From Chlamydia ibidis 10-1398/6 (lineage in GTDB: Bacteria > Chlamydiota > Chlamydiia > Chlamydiales > Chlamydiaceae), in contig NZ_APJW01000003.1 in the NCBI RefSeq assembly GCF_000454725.1, forward strand, positions 1 to 64,000: DNA of 64,000 nt, given 5' to 3'. The notes beneath the pieces were generated by a model. That model had not been told where the DNA came from. It worked only from the letters and a program-made list of their open reading frames with translations, and made no database searches. Each line of letters starts with the position of its first letter. The stretch's first letter is position 1. Of this stretch, positions 19,843 to 32,190 are shown in pieces. The position numbers and the translations under genes are program-made.

Positions 19843-20595
19843 ATGAAACTCTTACTTCTGCTCTCATGCTTATTCAACCTCCTAATACTTCCCCTCCATG
19901 CCTCCCTATCCGCCCAAAAAGAAGCAAAACAGTTTGCAAAGATAAATAAAATTTCATCAAATGCTACAGCAAAACGCTCTCGCAAAAAGTTCCATTCAAA
20001 TAATCTTAATTCTCGGAAATCCGTACCAAATAAGAGAAAAAAAGAAAAAACATGCGCACAACAACGGCGCGCAAAAGTCTCCTGGGAAACATATAACACT
20101 GAAGAATATAGCTTTAATATCCCTAATGATTGGCAATGTATCGATGATAAAACACAACTTCCTGAAAAACTAGACTCGGTATTTATTGGTCGAGGCAATG
20201 GAGGACTCACTCCAACGATTAACATTGCAAAAGAAATTACTAAGAAAAAGACAAGAGAATATCTAGAAGAAATTCTCAACTACCATAGAGCAGACGAATC
20301 TACTCTAGAATCCGACATATTTACACAATTACACGCAAACTCAGTAGAGTTTACTATCATAAAAACTGAAAAAAATTCGTCTTGGGGAAAAGTTTTTTGC
20401 TTACAAGCAATCAGCATTATCAATCATACAGCTTACGTTTTCACTGCAACTACGACTATTGAAGATTACTCCGACGTCTCTCTAGTCTTCTTAAAGACAG
20501 TATCATCATTCCAACTGTCAAAAAATCAGCAACCATCTGGAGATCAAATCCTAGAGGAAGCACTGCAGATGCTCGAAAAAGAGAAAAAACGCTAA
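19843..20595 (+). CDS. Secreted chlamydial protein (CT311 position) with basic N-terminal region
   Basis: A 250-residue protein of unknown function. Residues 1-20 form a typical Sec signal peptide (MKLLLLLSCL..., with a plausible cut after HA). They are followed by a strongly basic stretch, residues 44-78, with KRSRKK, NKRKKEK and RR clusters, and then a mixed alpha/beta domain. The position between atpE and the CT312-like gene identifies it as the CT311 orthologue, and C. trachomatis CT311 has been reported in the host cell cytoplasm. The basic clusters resemble a bipartite nuclear-localisation signal, which is inference only. It is divergent from atpE and convergent with the next gene. Confidence 0.75.
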   Translation: MKLLLLLSCLFNLLILPLHASLSAQKEAKQFAKINKISSNATAKRSRKKFHSNNLNSRKSVPNKRKKEKTCAQQRRAKVSWETYNTEEYSFNIPNDWQCIDDKTQLPEKLDSVFIGRGNGGLTPTINIAKEITKKKTREYLEEILNYHRADESTLESDIFTQLHANSVEFTIIKTEKNSSWGKVFCLQAISIINHTAYVFTATTTIEDYSDVSLVFLKTVSSFQLSKNQQPSGDQILEEALQMLEKEKKR

Positions 20596-20634
20596 CACCA
20601 ACGATTACACCAATACTTTATCTTCTTGGTGTAA
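20596..20634. terminator. Bidirectional hairpin between convergent genes
   Basis: TTACACCAA (20605-20613) and TTGGTGTAA (20626-20634) form a perfect 9-bp inverted repeat. It overlaps the last codons and stop of the minus-strand gene and lies 9 bases after the plus-strand stop. A T-run (GTTTTTTC on the minus strand) lies further on, so terminator function is plausible but not certain. Confidence 0.4.
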
Positions 20635-20985
20635 GATCACGTTCTTTAAAGCATCGAAAATAAAACGTATAGATATCTTTTTACCGTTCAAAGATAGGTT
20701 TAGAGTTACAGGAAACCTAGAAAACAGCAGCTGAAACGGAATCTCTGTTGTCTGATTTTGTGAGGAAACCGCAATAGAGGCGTGACCTAATATGGAAGAT
20801 GATTCATGAATTCTCGCACATAATGCAACAAACTGGCGTATTGAGTTACGCATGGAAGCATCAAAAATGTAGCTGCAAGAGCAACAATTACAAATTAATG
20901 CTCCCTCAAGGTTAAAAAGAGAAAAAGAAACCTCCCCTTTGATGCAGTTAGGACAGGAAAAAACAAGTAATGTATTACGATTCAT
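20605..20985 (-). CDS. Small Cys-cluster protein (CT312 position)
   Basis: A 126-residue protein with four or more cysteines near the N-terminus: CPNC at 11-14 and a CNCCSC group near 33-38. The rest is a beta-rich domain without cysteines. The two CxxC-like pairs suggest a zinc ribbon or a small iron-sulfur site. The orthologue in the same position in C. trachomatis (CT312) was annotated, as I recall, as a predicted ferredoxin, but the spacing here is not the CxxCxxCxxxCP of classical 4Fe-4S ferredoxins. Function unknown. Its stop codon lies in a hairpin shared with the convergent gene. Confidence 0.65.
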   Translation of the reverse strand: MNRNTLLVFSCPNCIKGEVSFSLFNLEGALICNCCSCSYIFDASMRNSIRQFVALCARIHESSSILGHASIAVSSQNQTTEIPFQLLFSRFPVTLNLSLNGKKISIRFIFDALKNVILHQEDKVLV

Positions 20986-21309
20986 TATTATCTTCTTTTA
21001 TTTTCTTCCGATATACTATCGAGCATATGAAGCCAGATTTATACAAAGAACAAAGAGGTTCCTGATGAGAGCCTACTACACAGCCCTCCAATCCCTAATC
21101 CGTTACCCCTTCAGGACCTGCTAAAAAACAAGACGAGAACAAATCAGGACAAAGGATCAAGATTACGCTTAACACACAAATTTTTCTATCCTAAATTTTG
21201 TTATAGGAAAAAATAAAAGGACTATACGCAAACAAGCTCTAAGCCAAAAAAATCTTTAACTGTGTAGGCACAAACGACCTCATCCACAGTAAACGACTAT
21301 CATTATCAA
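20986..21309. other. Intergenic region with no gene recognised
   Basis: A stretch of 324 bases between the Cys-cluster gene and tal. Reading frames here are short and lack ribosome binding sites. The only structure I see is the tal terminator candidate at 21245-21292. The promoter of the minus-strand Cys-cluster gene should lie near 20990-21060 but is not clear. Confidence 0.5.
21245..21292 (-). terminator. Candidate terminator of tal
   Basis: Read on the minus strand, TTTACTGTG (21292-21284) pairs with CACAGTTAA (21263-21255) with one mismatch, leaving a 20-base loop. It is followed by AGA and seven T residues. It begins 18 bases after the tal stop codon. Confidence 0.45.
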
Positions 21310-22293
21310 TTAAGCATCTTGTGTAGCTATTTGCTTAATAAGCTCAGTAACTGCAGCTTCAAGAATTTGAGTGTCTGCTGAGAACAAGCGGATACCTTCT
21401 GCTAATTTTTCGGTAGCCATAGCATCTTCATTCATTAAGAATCTAAAGCTACTCTCAGAAAGTTGAATAGGTTGAATATCCAGATTCTTAGCATCTTCTA
21501 CAGAAAGCTGTCTTTTTACCTCTCCCTGGGTGTTTTTTAACTCATCTAGCAATTTAGGCGAAATTGTCAAAAAATCACATCCTGCCAAAGCACAGACCTG
21601 CTCCTTAGTTCTAAAAGAAGCCGCCATAATTTGCGTTGGGATACCGAACTTTTTGTAATAAGCGTAAATATTTTTTACGGATATTACTCCAGGATCGGAA
21701 TCAATAGAATAGCCATTAGAACCATAAGCAGCTATCCACCAATCATAAATTCTACCAACAAAAGGCGATATTAGCGTTGCCTTTGACGCAGCAGCAGCAA
21801 CAGCTTGTACTAAATTAAAAACAAGCGTTACATTACAAGCAATTCCACGGCTTTCCAATAATTCTACAGCACGAATACCTTCCCAGGTTGCTGGGACTTT
21901 GACTAAAAGACGCTTCTTATCTCCACCCATAGCTTCAAACAATTGTGATAAGAAGACACCTCGTTGAACCATGGCTTCAACATTGAACGACAACCTTGCA
22001 TCAATTTCTAACGAAACACGACCGGGAATCTGTTTTAAAATTTCTAATCCAAAATTTACTTGAATTTTATCTAAAACAAAAGCGAGGGTCTGAACGTCAT
22101 CACCATTCTGGCGAATCCCCCAACCAATAGCCTCGCTTAATAAATCTTGGTATTTAGGCTCCTGGGCAACTCGGAGAATAAGTGACGGATTTGTAGTTGC
22201 ATCTTGAGAATCCGAGGCCTTAACCAGCTCTGGATCTCCTGTATCACAAACAATAACACTCGATAGTTTCAATTGATCAAACTGGCTAGACAT
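21310..22293 (-). CDS. tal: Transaldolase
   Basis: Transaldolase transfers a dihydroxyacetone unit in the non-oxidative pentose phosphate pathway. From the ATG at 22293 the protein has 327 residues. The catalytic residues fall at the same numbers as I remember for E. coli TalB: D17, E96 and Schiff-base K132 (in [11 protein letters not shown]). A start 6 bases upstream is possible, but the chosen one gives the standard MSSQFDQLK opening. The gene stands alone between the rpoC terminator and its own terminator candidate. Confidence 0.96.
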   Translation of the reverse strand: MSSQFDQLKLSSVIVCDTGDPELVKASDSQDATTNPSLILRVAQEPKYQDLLSEAIGWGIRQNGDDVQTLAFVLDKIQVNFGLEILKQIPGRVSLEIDARLSFNVEAMVQRGVFLSQLFEAMGGDKKRLLVKVPATWEGIRAVELLESRGIACNVTLVFNLVQAVAAAASKATLISPFVGRIYDWWIAAYGSNGYSIDSDPGVISVKNIYAYYKKFGIPTQIMAASFRTKEQVCALAGCDFLTISPKLLDELKNTQGEVKRQLSVEDAKNLDIQPIQLSESSFRFLMNEDAMATEKLAEGIRLFSADTQILEAAVTELIKQIATQDA

Positions 22294-22334
22294 AAGCACC
22301 TTGTTATCACTATTCGTCTTTCAGTGAGGCTAGC

Positions 22335-22365
22335 AAAAAAAAAGATTACCATCAAGGAGGTTATC
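22335..22365 (-). terminator. Terminator at the end of the rpoBC operon
   Basis: On the minus strand GATAACC (22365-22359) pairs with GGTAATC (22350-22344) with one mismatch and an 8-base loop, and nine T residues follow directly. It lies 35 bases after the rpoC stop and before tal, so it probably ends the ribosomal protein/rpoBC transcript. Confidence 0.6.
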
Positions 22366-22399
22366 ACCAAAGACAACCCCCATTTTACTCGTTATGACT

Positions 22400-25300
22400 T
22401 TAACAAGCGCATTCGGTTTCACTAATAAAGTCAAATTTGAGGTCCTCTTGCTCTCTTTCTAAGTACTGTTTAATACGCTTATGCGTATCAAAACCAGTGC
22501 CTCCGGGTATCATATGTCCCATAATAACATTTTCTTTAAATCCTAGTAGATAGTCGGTCTTACTGCTACATGCTGCATCGGTAAGCACGCGAGTCGTATC
22601 TTGGAAGGATGCCGCTGAAATAAAGGATTCTGTACCTAAAGAAGCTTTAGTGATACCAAGAAGCACAGGAACAGCTTGAGCCGGTTTACCTCCATCTTCT
22701 TCAGTACGTCTATTCTCTTCATAGAACTCTTTTTTATTTACATCTTCACCAAACAAGAAAGTTGTGTCACCCGGATCAGTAATGCGTACCTTCTGCAACA
22801 TTTGACGAACAATGATCTCAATATGTTTATCATTGATATCTACGCCTTGCAGACGATATACCTCTTGAACCTCATTCACCAAGTATTTCTGCAATTCACG
22901 AACACCGCAAATTTCTAAAATCTCATGGGGAACTACCAAACCATCAGTCAACTGCTGACCTTTGACAACACTGTCTCCACGTTGGACAATTAAATGTTTA
23001 GTCAAAGGAATTAAGTGTTCTTCTTCCATGCCTGTTATTTCATCACGCACAACAAGAATACGCTTATTTTTTTGAATACCTTTGAAATCAACAACACCGT
23101 CAATTTTCGCAATATCAGCAGCATCCTCAGGCTTACGAGCTTCCACTAACTCAGCAACACGAGGCAAACCACCAGTAATATCCTTGGTTTTAATAGCTCC
23201 TCTTGGCAGTCTTGCTAATAACATTCCTGGATCAACCCTTTGTCCTTCTTCAACAGAGATAATCGCCCCAGAAGGAATAGCATAAGTACCGACGAGCTCA
23301 GTTAACTCTGAATCGTCATAGATCGCAATCTGAGGATGTAACTCTCCACGATGCTGCTTCACAATCAGCTCAACAAGACCTGTATTCTTATTGATCACCT
23401 TCTCAGTAGAGACTCCCTCAACTAAATCTTCATACTTCACATAACCAGGTTTATCACAGATAATAGGAATGTTATGTAACTCAACTTCTGCAATTCTTTG
23501 ACCAGTCTGAACCTTTTCACCGTCAGCGACTAGAATCTTCACGCCTAATTCAACAGGGAAAGTTTCCAAACTTTCAATCGACTTAGTATTTAAAAGTTTC
23601 TTATATTCTTCTAAGCTTCTACCCTCGTCGCGGACTATGTGAAGAGCACCTTTTTTATTCAAAACAAGGTTATTACCATCCTGCCCGACAACGACACGTA
23701 GATCCATATAAACTAAGACTCCATCACTACTTGTGACGATCTCAGGTGTAGAAGATGTTGCAGCAATACCTCCCAAGTGGAAAGTTCTCATTGTCAGCTG
23801 AGTTCCAGGTTCTCCAATTGACTGTGCTGCAATAATGCCTACAGCCTCTCCCAATCCAATCAACCGACCATTAGCTAGGTTCAAACCATAGCACTTTGCG
23901 CAAACACCACGTCTGCTTTCACAAGTCAAAGTAGAACGGATTTTGATACTTTCGATACCGGCATCATCAATAGCTTCTGCTTGAATTGAGGTTAAAACAT
24001 CCCCGTTTTTGGCCAAAAGCTTGCTCTTATCGCCAGGTTGATAAATATCTTCCGCAACAGTTCTTCCATAGATACGATCTTTTAACGGAAGTAACTCTTC
24101 AGATCCCTGACGAACTGCAGAAATCTCAATATGATTGAGAGTGCCACAATCTTTCTCCGTTACAATAACATCTTGGGCAACATCAACAAGTCGTCTTGTT
24201 AAATAACCAGAATCAGCAGTTTTCAATGCGGTATCCGCTAAACCCTTTCTAGCTCCGTGAGAAGAAATTGAATATTCAAGAACTGTTAGCCCTTCACGGA
24301 AGTTAGAAGTGATTGGAGATTCAATAATTGCTCCGTTCGGCTTCGCCATTAGACCACGCAATGCACCAAGCTGTTTTAACTGAGACTTGTTACCTCGAGC
24401 ACCGGAATCAATCATCAAGAACAGCGGATTATGCTTACTATTAGTTTGCTTGCTGATTTCTACGTAAAGAGCATCTGACAATTGATCAGAAACTTCCGTC
24501 CAGATACTAATTGTCTTAGAGTGTCTCTCTCCATCTGTGATAATACCATCCTCGTACTGTTGTCTCACGACAGCAACTTTATCATAGGCATCCTTCAAAA
24601 TTTCACTCTTAATCTCTGGAATACGCACATCTCGCAATCCCATAGAAATAGCAGCCTTAGTTGCTTGAATGAAGCCTAGATCTTTCAGATCGTCTAAGAA
24701 ACGGACCGTTGCTTCCAATCCTACTTTCTTGTAGCACTGCAAAATCAGCTCGCTTATCCTTTTACTTGGCATACTGTAGTTTTGGAATCCTAATTCCTTA
24801 GGTACGATTCTGTTGAATAAAACACGCCCCGGAGTTGTTTCAATAATCTGTCCATCAATACGCACTTTAATCTTTTCGTGTATATGAATACCGCGACCGG
24901 TCTCATCACGACGATTATCAAGTTGCTCATCTATAAAACCACCGGCATTTAGTGCTCGCATGACTTCAGTAACGTCTTTGAAAACTTTCGTCTTCTTGCC
25001 GTGTTCTTCTGGCAGATACGTAGGATCGGCCATTAGATAATAAAGTCCCAAAGTCATATCCTTAGATGGTATAGCAACGGGTTTACCTGAAGACGGCAAG
25101 AAAATATTATCGGGAGCCATCATCAAGACCTTAGCTTCTAACTGTGCTTCTATGGATAGCGGAACGTGTACTGCCATTTGGTCTCCATCGAAGTCAGCGT
25201 TAAACGCGGCACAAACTAAAGGATGAACCCGAATTGCTTTACCTTCGATAAGGACCGGCTCAAAAGCCTGAATACCCAAGCGATGTAAAGTAGGAGCCCG

Positions 25301-26581
25301 GTTGAGTAAGACAGGATGCCCTTTAATAATTTCTTCTAAAACATCCCAAACCTCTGGCGCCCCACGTTGGATCATCTTCTTAGCAGAACGAATAGTGTAG
25401 ACACTACCCTGATCTTTTAGTCGTTTGATGATAAAGGGCTCAAATAACTCCAACGCCATTTCTTTGGGCAATCCACACTGATTGAACTTAAGCTCAGGTC
25501 CCACAATAATTACAGAACGACCAGAATAGTCAACACGTTTACCCAATAAATTCTGACGAAAACGTCCGTTCTTACCTTTCAACATTTCGGAAAGAGATTT
25601 TAAAGGACGATTACCTGCACCCATAACAGGATGGCCGTGACGACCGTTATCAAATAAAGCATCCACAGCTTCCTGTAACATACGCTTCTCATTGCGCACG
25701 ATTACCTCAGGTGTCTTCAATCTGAGAATTGCTTTAAGACGATTATTTCTGTTAATTACTCGACGATACAGGTCATTTAAATCCGAAGTAGCAAATCTAC
25801 CACCGTCTAATGGCACGAGAGGACGAAGATCAGGAGGAACGACAGGAACATTTTTTAGCACCATCCACTCAGGATGATTCGAAGAAGAAACAAATCCCTC
25901 GATGATTTTTAAGCGTTTCGCTAATTTCATACGAGCTTGCTGTGACTTTGTCTTACGTAAACGATCCTTTAGTTCTTTTAACAAAGTTTGTAAGTCTTCA
26001 GATTTGAGCAGATCGTAAATAGCTTCGCCACCCATTTTGGCAACAAAAGCATCCTTACCCCATTTTTCAATAACTTCACGATACTGAGCATCATTCAGCA
26101 ATTGTTTTTTATTTAAATCTGTTTTCCCTGGGTCAATAACAACATACTCTTCATAATAAATAACACGCTCCAAATCTGAAGCAGTCATGCCTAAGACGTT
26201 GCCGATACGAGAAGGTGTTGTCTTAGAAAACCAGATGTGAACGATAGGCACAGCCAATTCAATATGCGCCATTCGTTCTCTGCGGACTTTAGATAGAGTT
26301 ACCTCGACCCCACATCGATCACAAACAATACCTTTATGCTTGATTTTCTTATACTTACCGCAACAACACTCCCAATCCTTAGTTGGACCAAAAATCTTCT
26401 CGCAAAATAAACCACCCTTTTCAGGCTTAAAGGTACGATAGTTTATTGTTTCTGGTTTCTTAATCTCCCCACAAGACCACTTGTCTCGAATAGTAACATC
26501 TGAGGCAATTCCAATTTCTAACTTATCAAATAGCCCCTCTTTTGGAAGAGTAGCATTGTCTCGAGAACCTTCTCCAAACAT
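22400..26581 (-). CDS. rpoC: RNA polymerase subunit beta'
   Basis: The 1393-residue beta' subunit. The catalytic Mg-binding motif NADFDGD is at residues 461-467. The N-terminal zinc site has C72, C74, C87 and C90. A second cysteine cluster ([13 protein letters not shown]) lies in the C-terminal half, and the trigger-loop region with [25 protein letters not shown] is clear. Length and opening match chlamydial RpoC. It starts 27 bases after rpoB, in the same operon. Confidence 0.98.
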   Translation of the reverse strand: MFGEGSRDNATLPKEGLFDKLEIGIASDVTIRDKWSCGEIKKPETINYRTFKPEKGGLFCEKIFGPTKDWECCCGKYKKIKHKGIVCDRCGVEVTLSKVRRERMAHIELAVPIVHIWFSKTTPSRIGNVLGMTASDLERVIYYEEYVVIDPGKTDLNKKQLLNDAQYREVIEKWGKDAFVAKMGGEAIYDLLKSEDLQTLLKELKDRLRKTKSQQARMKLAKRLKIIEGFVSSSNHPEWMVLKNVPVVPPDLRPLVPLDGGRFATSDLNDLYRRVINRNNRLKAILRLKTPEVIVRNEKRMLQEAVDALFDNGRHGHPVMGAGNRPLKSLSEMLKGKNGRFRQNLLGKRVDYSGRSVIIVGPELKFNQCGLPKEMALELFEPFIIKRLKDQGSVYTIRSAKKMIQRGAPEVWDVLEEIIKGHPVLLNRAPTLHRLGIQAFEPVLIEGKAIRVHPLVCAAFNADFDGDQMAVHVPLSIEAQLEAKVLMMAPDNIFLPSSGKPVAIPSKDMTLGLYYLMADPTYLPEEHGKKTKVFKDVTEVMRALNAGGFIDEQLDNRRDETGRGIHIHEKIKVRIDGQIIETTPGRVLFNRIVPKELGFQNYSMPSKRISELILQCYKKVGLEATVRFLDDLKDLGFIQATKAAISMGLRDVRIPEIKSEILKDAYDKVAVVRQQYEDGIITDGERHSKTISIWTEVSDQLSDALYVEISKQTNSKHNPLFLMIDSGARGNKSQLKQLGALRGLMAKPNGAIIESPITSNFREGLTVLEYSISSHGARKGLADTALKTADSGYLTRRLVDVAQDVIVTEKDCGTLNHIEISAVRQGSEELLPLKDRIYGRTVAEDIYQPGDKSKLLAKNGDVLTSIQAEAIDDAGIESIKIRSTLTCESRRGVCAKCYGLNLANGRLIGLGEAVGIIAAQSIGEPGTQLTMRTFHLGGIAATSSTPEIVTSSDGVLVYMDLRVVVGQDGNNLVLNKKGALHIVRDEGRSLEEYKKLLNTKSIESLETFPVELGVKILVADGEKVQTGQRIAEVELHNIPIICDKPGYVKYEDLVEGVSTEKVINKNTGLVELIVKQHRGELHPQIAIYDDSELTELVGTYAIPSGAIISVEEGQRVDPGMLLARLPRGAIKTKDITGGLPRVAELVEARKPEDAADIAKIDGVVDFKGIQKNKRILVVRDEITGMEEEHLIPLTKHLIVQRGDSVVKGQQLTDGLVVPHEILEICGVRELQKYLVNEVQEVYRLQGVDINDKHIEIIVRQMLQKVRITDPGDTTFLFGEDVNKKEFYEENRRTEEDGGKPAQAVPVLLGITKASLGTESFISAASFQDTTRVLTDAACSSKTDYLLGFKENVIMGHMIPGGTGFDTHKRIKQYLEREQEDLKFDFISETECAC

Positions 26582-26608
26582 TAGTATTTTTCTCCAACAA
26601 GTGATTTT

Positions 26609-29600
26609 TTAAGCATCTACTACCATAGGCCGAACATCAAGTCCCAACCCTTGCATTTCTTTAATCAGAACATTAAATGATTCAGGAGTTCCCGATTTAA
26701 GCAGATTTTCTCCCTTAACAATAGATTCATAAATCTTTGTTCTTCCGGAAACGTCATCGGATTTAACTGTGAGAATCTCCTGCAGCATATGAGCCACACC
26801 GTAAGCCTCTAAAGCCCAAACTTCCATTTCTCCAAATCTCTGTCCACCCATTTGAGCTTTACCTCCAAGAGGCTGTTGGGTCACAAGCGAATATGGCCCA
26901 ATAGAGCGAGCGTGAATCTTATCAGCAATCAAGTGGCTCAATTTCAACATATAGATGTAGCCAATTACTACTTTGTTATCGAATCTCTCTCCAGTCTTAC
27001 CATCATACAAGAACGATTTGCCATCTGCTGGCAATCCTTGTTCGATCATCATATCCCAAATACGAGACTCAGGGAAACCCTCGAATACTGGCGTCTTTAC
27101 GTAAATACCCGCAGTCTTTGCAGCATAACCCAAGTGAGTTTCTAGTACCTGACCCAAATTCATCCTGGATGGCACCCCAAGAGGGTTAAGAATCATTTGT
27201 ACTGTCTCGCCATTCGCTAGATATGGCATATCAGCTTCAGGAACAATCTTAGATACTACTCCTTTATTCCCATGACGCCCTGCCATTTTATCTCCAACCT
27301 GTAACTTCCTCTTAGAAGCTACATAAACCTTCACTTGACGTATTACACCGTGATCTAAATCAGCATCACCTTCACGAATATGTTCTACTTCAGTCCTATA
27401 GTTGACTTCTAAACGTTGTAAAGCAGTCTCATAATCTGACAAGAGAGTTTTTAAGACGTCATACATCTCGCAAGGAGGCATGAGCAAATCAACTAAAGAC
27501 TCTTGTTCAAGGAGCTCTATAGTCTCTTGCTCAAATACTGTTCCTTCCTGGACTAAGATATCAGCAGTACGCCTATGAATAATTGAAGCAGGAGCCTTTT
27601 CATTAAGAAGAAGCGCACCCAACTTTTCGCGATATTCAATTTTAAGCTCAGCAACTTGATTTTTATAATCTTTCTGTAAATCTTTCAAATGGACAGCTTC
27701 TTCGACAAGCTCATCATCACTCTTAGATAATCTATCCTTTCTACTAAATACCTTGACATCCATCACGACGCCTTCAGTCCCCGGAGGCACTGTTAAAGAA
27801 GCATCTTTGACATCAGCAGCTTTCTCACCAAAAATAGCTCGTAATAGACGCTCTTCTGGGGCCAGCTCAGTTTCTGATTTTGGTGTAATTTTACCGACTA
27901 GGATATCTCCAGGTTTAACTTCCGCACCGATGCGAATAATTCCGTCCTCACCCAAATTAGCTAAGACTTCTTCCGAAACGTTAGGAATATCTCGGGTAAT
28001 CTCTTCTTTTCCTAACTTAGTATCACGAGCAGTTAGTTCAAACTCTTCTATATAGATAGAGGTATAAGCATCTTGCTTGATAAGCTTTTCAGAAATGATA
28101 ATAGCATCTTCAAAGTTATATCCATACCAAGGCATGAAAGCAACAAGCACGTTCTTGCCTAATGCAAGCTCTCCACGGTCTGTCGCAGGCCCATCAGCAA
28201 TAACATCTCCCTTTACGACATTATCTCCTACAGAACATAAAGGACGTTGGTTAATACATGTACCAGAATTGGATCTTAAAAACTTTTTCAATTGGTATGT
28301 ACGTTTAATAGTCGGGTTGTGTTTCGCAGAGATAACCACCTTATAACCGTCTACGTACTCTACTTTGCCATCTTCTTCTGCCACAATAATGGCGCCTGAA
28401 TCCTTAGCGGCACGACCTTCTAATCCGGTACCCACAACAGGAGCCTCCGTTTTCAGCAAAGGAACAGCCTGACGTTGCATGTTTGATCCCATTAAAGCAC
28501 GGTTTGCATCATCATGCTCTAAAAATGGAATTAATCCAGTTACAATTGACACTAACTGTTTAGGAGACACGTCCATATGCGTAACAGTGGAGGTATCTGC
28601 CTCAAAAGCCTCTCCCTTATACCGAGCCCAACAAACCGGATCAGTAAACATATTATACTCATCTAGATTTGCTGAAGCCTGAGCAATAACACACTCTTCT
28701 TCAACATCAGCAGTCATGTACTCAATTTCATCTGTGACTACACCGTCTTTAACAACACGATAAGGTGTCTCAATAAACCCAAACTCATTAATTTTGGCAA
28801 AGGCAGATAAAGACGTAATCAAGCCAATATTCGGTCCTTCTGGTGTTTCAATTGGACATATACGTCCGTAATGACTTGCATGAACGTCTCGCACTTCAAA
28901 ACCAGCACGCTCTCTATTCAATCCTCCGGGCCCCAAAGCGGATAAACGCCTTTTATGAGTTAACTCAGCAACCGGATTCGTCTGATCCATAAACTGAGAG
29001 AGCTGAGAGCGCCCAAAGAAATCTTTGAGAACACTAGCTAATCCTTTGGCTGAAATAATTTTTCCAGGAGTAAGAGTATCCGAAGAAAAATCGAAGAGGT
29101 TCATTCTTTCGCGAACAATCTTCTCCATACGAGCCAAACCGGATCGACACTGATTTTGGATTAGTTCACCGACTGAACGAACACGACGATTGGCTAAGTG
29201 ATCAATATCATCTACAGAAGCCTTCTCATCACCCATCTTCAAACGAATTAAGTACTTCAACGCTCCAATCACATCTTCTTTTCTCAAAGTGACTTGAGAC
29301 AGGGTCGCCTCATCCATAGAGAACCCTAACTTACGATTCAATTTATAACGTCCTACACGTCCTAAGTTATAGCGTTTAGGATCGAAGAACAGACGCATGA
29401 TCGTCGAACGAGCGTTAGCCAACGTTGCAGGCTCTCCAGGACGCAATCTTCTATAGAAATCTTTTAAAGCTGCCTCGTAAGAATCTGTAGGATCCTTAGC
29501 CAACATTTTGATGATAGGGTGATTTTCATCTGCGTCAGTAGCAATCTTTAAGACGGGGATACCTGCATCGAGCATGCGTTTTAACATAGCTGTGCTGAGT

Positions 29601-30367
29601 TTTTCTCCAGCTTTTCCATAAACCAGAGAAGAGGAGTCGTCAATAACATTATCAGCCAATATTTTACCAACAAAGAAGGTAAAATCTTTCTCGCTCTTCA
29701 GCGATCTTTCTTCGATTTGGAAGAACTCTTCTATAATGTCTGCATCAGAAGAATAACCAAGAGCTCTGATAAAGGTCATCGCCAAAATTTTTCTGCGACG
29801 TTTCTTTCTATCAATATGAATATAAATTAAGTCATTAATATCAAAGACAGCTTCTAACCAGCTTCCCCTGTAAGGAATAATTCTAAACGAAAATAGAATA
29901 TTGCCTTTGGAGTGCTTTTCTTGTTCAAAATTAATCCCAGGAGAACGGTGGACTTGAGAAACAATAACCCTCTCAGCACCATTAATAATGAAGGTACCCT
30001 TGTCTGTCATGATAGGAATAGTGCCCATATAGACTTCTTCCTCCTTAATTCCCGTCTCGTCTGTTAAACGAAACCGAACCTTAAGCGTAACACTATAGGT
30101 AATACCACGACGAATACACTCTTCCGGAGAGTACTTAGGTACGCCCAAATTATAAGACAAATACTCTAAGACAGTAGCTTCATTATAAGACTTTATGGGG
30201 AAAATCTCTCTAAAAACTTCCTCTAAGCCGATATTATCACGCTCTTCTGCAAGCTTTCCGATCTGGAGGAACTGCTTATATGACTTAATTTGAACTTCAA
30301 TAAGATTAGGAAGATCTAAAATATCTTCTTTTTTTTTGACGCTGACCCGCTCAGGGCATTTGAACAT
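26609..30367 (-). CDS. rpoB: RNA polymerase subunit beta
   Basis: The 1252-residue beta subunit, the expected chlamydial length and opening ([15 protein letters not shown]). The rifampicin-binding region is present and wild-type in appearance ([20 protein letters not shown], then [14 protein letters not shown]). The C-terminal [21 protein letters not shown] segment is intact. A 137-base leader separates it from rplL and contains an attenuator-like hairpin. Confidence 0.98.
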   Translation of the reverse strand: MFKCPERVSVKKKEDILDLPNLIEVQIKSYKQFLQIGKLAEERDNIGLEEVFREIFPIKSYNEATVLEYLSYNLGVPKYSPEECIRRGITYSVTLKVRFRLTDETGIKEEEVYMGTIPIMTDKGTFIINGAERVIVSQVHRSPGINFEQEKHSKGNILFSFRIIPYRGSWLEAVFDINDLIYIHIDRKKRRRKILAMTFIRALGYSSDADIIEEFFQIEERSLKSEKDFTFFVGKILADNVIDDSSSLVYGKAGEKLSTAMLKRMLDAGIPVLKIATDADENHPIIKMLAKDPTDSYEAALKDFYRRLRPGEPATLANARSTIMRLFFDPKRYNLGRVGRYKLNRKLGFSMDEATLSQVTLRKEDVIGALKYLIRLKMGDEKASVDDIDHLANRRVRSVGELIQNQCRSGLARMEKIVRERMNLFDFSSDTLTPGKIISAKGLASVLKDFFGRSQLSQFMDQTNPVAELTHKRRLSALGPGGLNRERAGFEVRDVHASHYGRICPIETPEGPNIGLITSLSAFAKINEFGFIETPYRVVKDGVVTDEIEYMTADVEEECVIAQASANLDEYNMFTDPVCWARYKGEAFEADTSTVTHMDVSPKQLVSIVTGLIPFLEHDDANRALMGSNMQRQAVPLLKTEAPVVGTGLEGRAAKDSGAIIVAEEDGKVEYVDGYKVVISAKHNPTIKRTYQLKKFLRSNSGTCINQRPLCSVGDNVVKGDVIADGPATDRGELALGKNVLVAFMPWYGYNFEDAIIISEKLIKQDAYTSIYIEEFELTARDTKLGKEEITRDIPNVSEEVLANLGEDGIIRIGAEVKPGDILVGKITPKSETELAPEERLLRAIFGEKAADVKDASLTVPPGTEGVVMDVKVFSRKDRLSKSDDELVEEAVHLKDLQKDYKNQVAELKIEYREKLGALLLNEKAPASIIHRRTADILVQEGTVFEQETIELLEQESLVDLLMPPCEMYDVLKTLLSDYETALQRLEVNYRTEVEHIREGDADLDHGVIRQVKVYVASKRKLQVGDKMAGRHGNKGVVSKIVPEADMPYLANGETVQMILNPLGVPSRMNLGQVLETHLGYAAKTAGIYVKTPVFEGFPESRIWDMMIEQGLPADGKSFLYDGKTGERFDNKVVIGYIYMLKLSHLIADKIHARSIGPYSLVTQQPLGGKAQMGGQRFGEMEVWALEAYGVAHMLQEILTVKSDDVSGRTKIYESIVKGENLLKSGTPESFNVLIKEMQGLGLDVRPMVVDA

Positions 30368-30467
30368 GCGAGCTTCTCCTAGACTATTTAGATGCTAAAA
30401 AACTTCCCTAAAACAAGCCTACGTATGCCTGTAAAAGGGAGCATTATGATTTCACAAGTAAAAACAT

Positions 30468-30498
30468 GAAAAGAAAAACCTAAACGATTTTTCTTTTC
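30468..30498 (-). terminator. AT-rich hairpin between rplL and rpoB, possible attenuator
   Basis: GAAAAGAAAAA (30468-30478) and TTTTTCTTTTC (30488-30498) are a perfect 11-bp inverted repeat with a 9-base spacer. It lies 6 bases after the rplL stop. On the minus strand ATG and TTTTTAC follow. The position matches the place where E. coli has its rplL-rpoB attenuator, so partial termination is plausible. Confidence 0.4.
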
Positions 30499-30504
30499 CC
30501 AAAA

Positions 30505-30900
30505 CTACAAGCCTTTAGCGACAGCTTTGGCACCAGCTTCTTGTAATTTCTTTACTGTCTCTTCAGCATCAGACTTGGAAGTTTTTTCCTTAATAGTCTT
30601 AGGCAAGCCTTCGGTCATCTCTTTAGCTTCCTTCAAAGCTAACCCAGTAACTTCTCTAACTACCTTGAGAACGCTGATTTTTTTATCTGCCGGAACATCT
30701 TCCAAAACTACAGCGAATTCTGTAGATTCGGCAGCAGCAGGAGCTTCTCCGCCAGCAGCAACTCCGCCAGCAACAGCAACTACGGGAGCAGCAGCAGTAA
30801 CATCCCACTTTTCTTCCAACATTTTTTTCAATTCAGCTAATTGAAGTACTGTTAAGCCACTCAATTGCTCTACTAAAGCTTCCAAACTTTCTGTTGTCAC
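30505..30900 (-). CDS. rplL: Ribosomal protein bL12 (L7/L12)
   Basis: The stalk protein that recruits translation factors to the ribosome. There is an N-terminal dimerisation domain, an Ala/Gly/Pro-rich hinge near residues 37-58, and the C-terminal factor-binding domain with [18 protein letters not shown]-type sequence. Two GTG start candidates exist at 30909 and 30900. I chose 30900 (131 residues) because AAAGG lies about 8 bases upstream of it, whereas it abuts the first GTG. This start also fits the length I recall for chlamydial L7/L12. Confidence 0.95.
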   Translation of the reverse strand: MTTESLEALVEQLSGLTVLQLAELKKMLEEKWDVTAAAPVVAVAGGVAAGGEAPAAAESTEFAVVLEDVPADKKISVLKVVREVTGLALKEAKEMTEGLPKTIKEKTSKSDAEETVKKLQEAGAKAVAKGL

Positions 30901-30936
30901 TTTTGTCACCCTTTGCTTAATTTGAGAATTCTAACA

Positions 30937-31455
30937 TTATTCCTTGTTTTTTTCTGCTTTCTGGTCAATACACAAAATAACCCCAGAAAGAGCTGAATGC
31001 ATAACTCCAACAACCTGAGACATAGGAGCAGCCAACAAGCTAACAATTTGCTGTCTAAGCTCTTTAACAGATGGTAATTTAGCAACAGCTTCCACTTCTT
31101 TACCTGACAGAGATGCGTTATCAATCCGCCCTGCAAGAAAAACTAAAGAATCACTATGTTGTTTATTAAAATCTAAAACTCGTTTTGCCGCGGAAACAGG
31201 ATCATCATAGGCAAAAACCACACCTAAATGCCCCTCCATATCCGAGCCATTAACTTCAAAACCAGCAGCTTCCGCAGCCTTAAAAAATATTCTCTTTTTT
31301 AACACTTCAAATTCCGCGCAAACCCCAGAGAGCGAATTGCGAAACTCTCTAGCATGCACTGCCGTGAACCCAAGATATCTTAACAGAATAAACCCCTGGG
31401 ATGCGGAAATTTTCTCTTCTACCTCTTGAAGAAGTAATTTCTTTTCTTCTTTCAT
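30937..31455 (-). CDS. rplJ: Ribosomal protein uL10
   Basis: The 172-residue stalk base protein. It opens with [16 protein letters not shown], has the rRNA-binding N-terminal domain, and ends in a helical tail that anchors L7/L12 dimers. It follows rplA by 13 bases and precedes rplL by about 36 bases, the conserved rplK-rplA-rplJ-rplL order. In other bacteria the L10-L12 complex represses its own mRNA. I do not identify that leader here. Confidence 0.95.
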   Translation of the reverse strand: MKEEKKLLLQEVEEKISASQGFILLRYLGFTAVHAREFRNSLSGVCAEFEVLKKRIFFKAAEAAGFEVNGSDMEGHLGVVFAYDDPVSAAKRVLDFNKQHSDSLVFLAGRIDNASLSGKEVEAVAKLPSVKELRQQIVSLLAAPMSQVVGVMHSALSGVILCIDQKAEKNKE

Positions 31456-31468
31456 TTTCCCTCCCAGA

Positions 31469-32167
31469 TTAAGACGCCATTAATTCTCTAGTATCAACAG
31501 AAATGCCTGGCCCCATAGTTGAAGAGACAGTAAAAGACACTAAATATTGCCCCTTCGCCGCAGGAGGCTTTGCCTTAATTAAAGCAGAACACAAAGCCTC
31601 TATATTCTCTTTAATTTGAACACCATCAAAAGACAACTTGCCAACGCCAGCGTTGCACACGCCTGCACGATCAGATTTAAACTCAATCTTGCCCTTTCGC
31701 AACTCAGAAACAGCCTTAGCAACATCTGTAGTTACAGTACCAGCTTTAGGCGTAGGCATAAGATTTCTAGGCCCTAAAACTTTTCCTAATTTCCCCACTT
31801 CACGCATCATGTCCGGAGTGGCAACAGCAACATCAAATTCCAACCAGCCACCCTTAATCTTTTCAACCAGATCGTTAGCACCAACAAAGTCAGCACCAGA
31901 CTCAACAGCTTCCTTTGCTTTTTCACCAGCAGCAAACACAAGAATTTTCAAAGTTTTTCCTGTGCCATTAGGCAAAAAAACAGATCCACGAATCTGCTGG
32001 TCACTCTTTTTAGGATCAATACCCAACTTAATAGAGACATCAACGGTCTGATCAAAGCGCACAGTAGGACATTGCTTTAGAATATCAATAGCTTCTCCTA
32101 AAGAATACGACTTAGAAAAATCATAAGTCCTTAAGATGCCCCGTATACGTTTTCCATGTTTTGTCAT
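31469..32167 (-). CDS. rplA: Ribosomal protein uL1
   Basis: The 232-residue L1 stalk protein that helps release deacylated tRNA from the ribosome. The conserved [17 protein letters not shown] segment is present in the middle. It follows rplK by 23 bases in the same transcript. Confidence 0.96.
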   Translation of the reverse strand: MTKHGKRIRGILRTYDFSKSYSLGEAIDILKQCPTVRFDQTVDVSIKLGIDPKKSDQQIRGSVFLPNGTGKTLKILVFAAGEKAKEAVESGADFVGANDLVEKIKGGWLEFDVAVATPDMMREVGKLGKVLGPRNLMPTPKAGTVTTDVAKAVSELRKGKIEFKSDRAGVCNAGVGKLSFDGVQIKENIEALCSALIKAKPPAAKGQYLVSFTVSSTMGPGISVDTRELMAS

Positions 32168-32190
32168 AATTATGCAGCCCTATTAACAAT

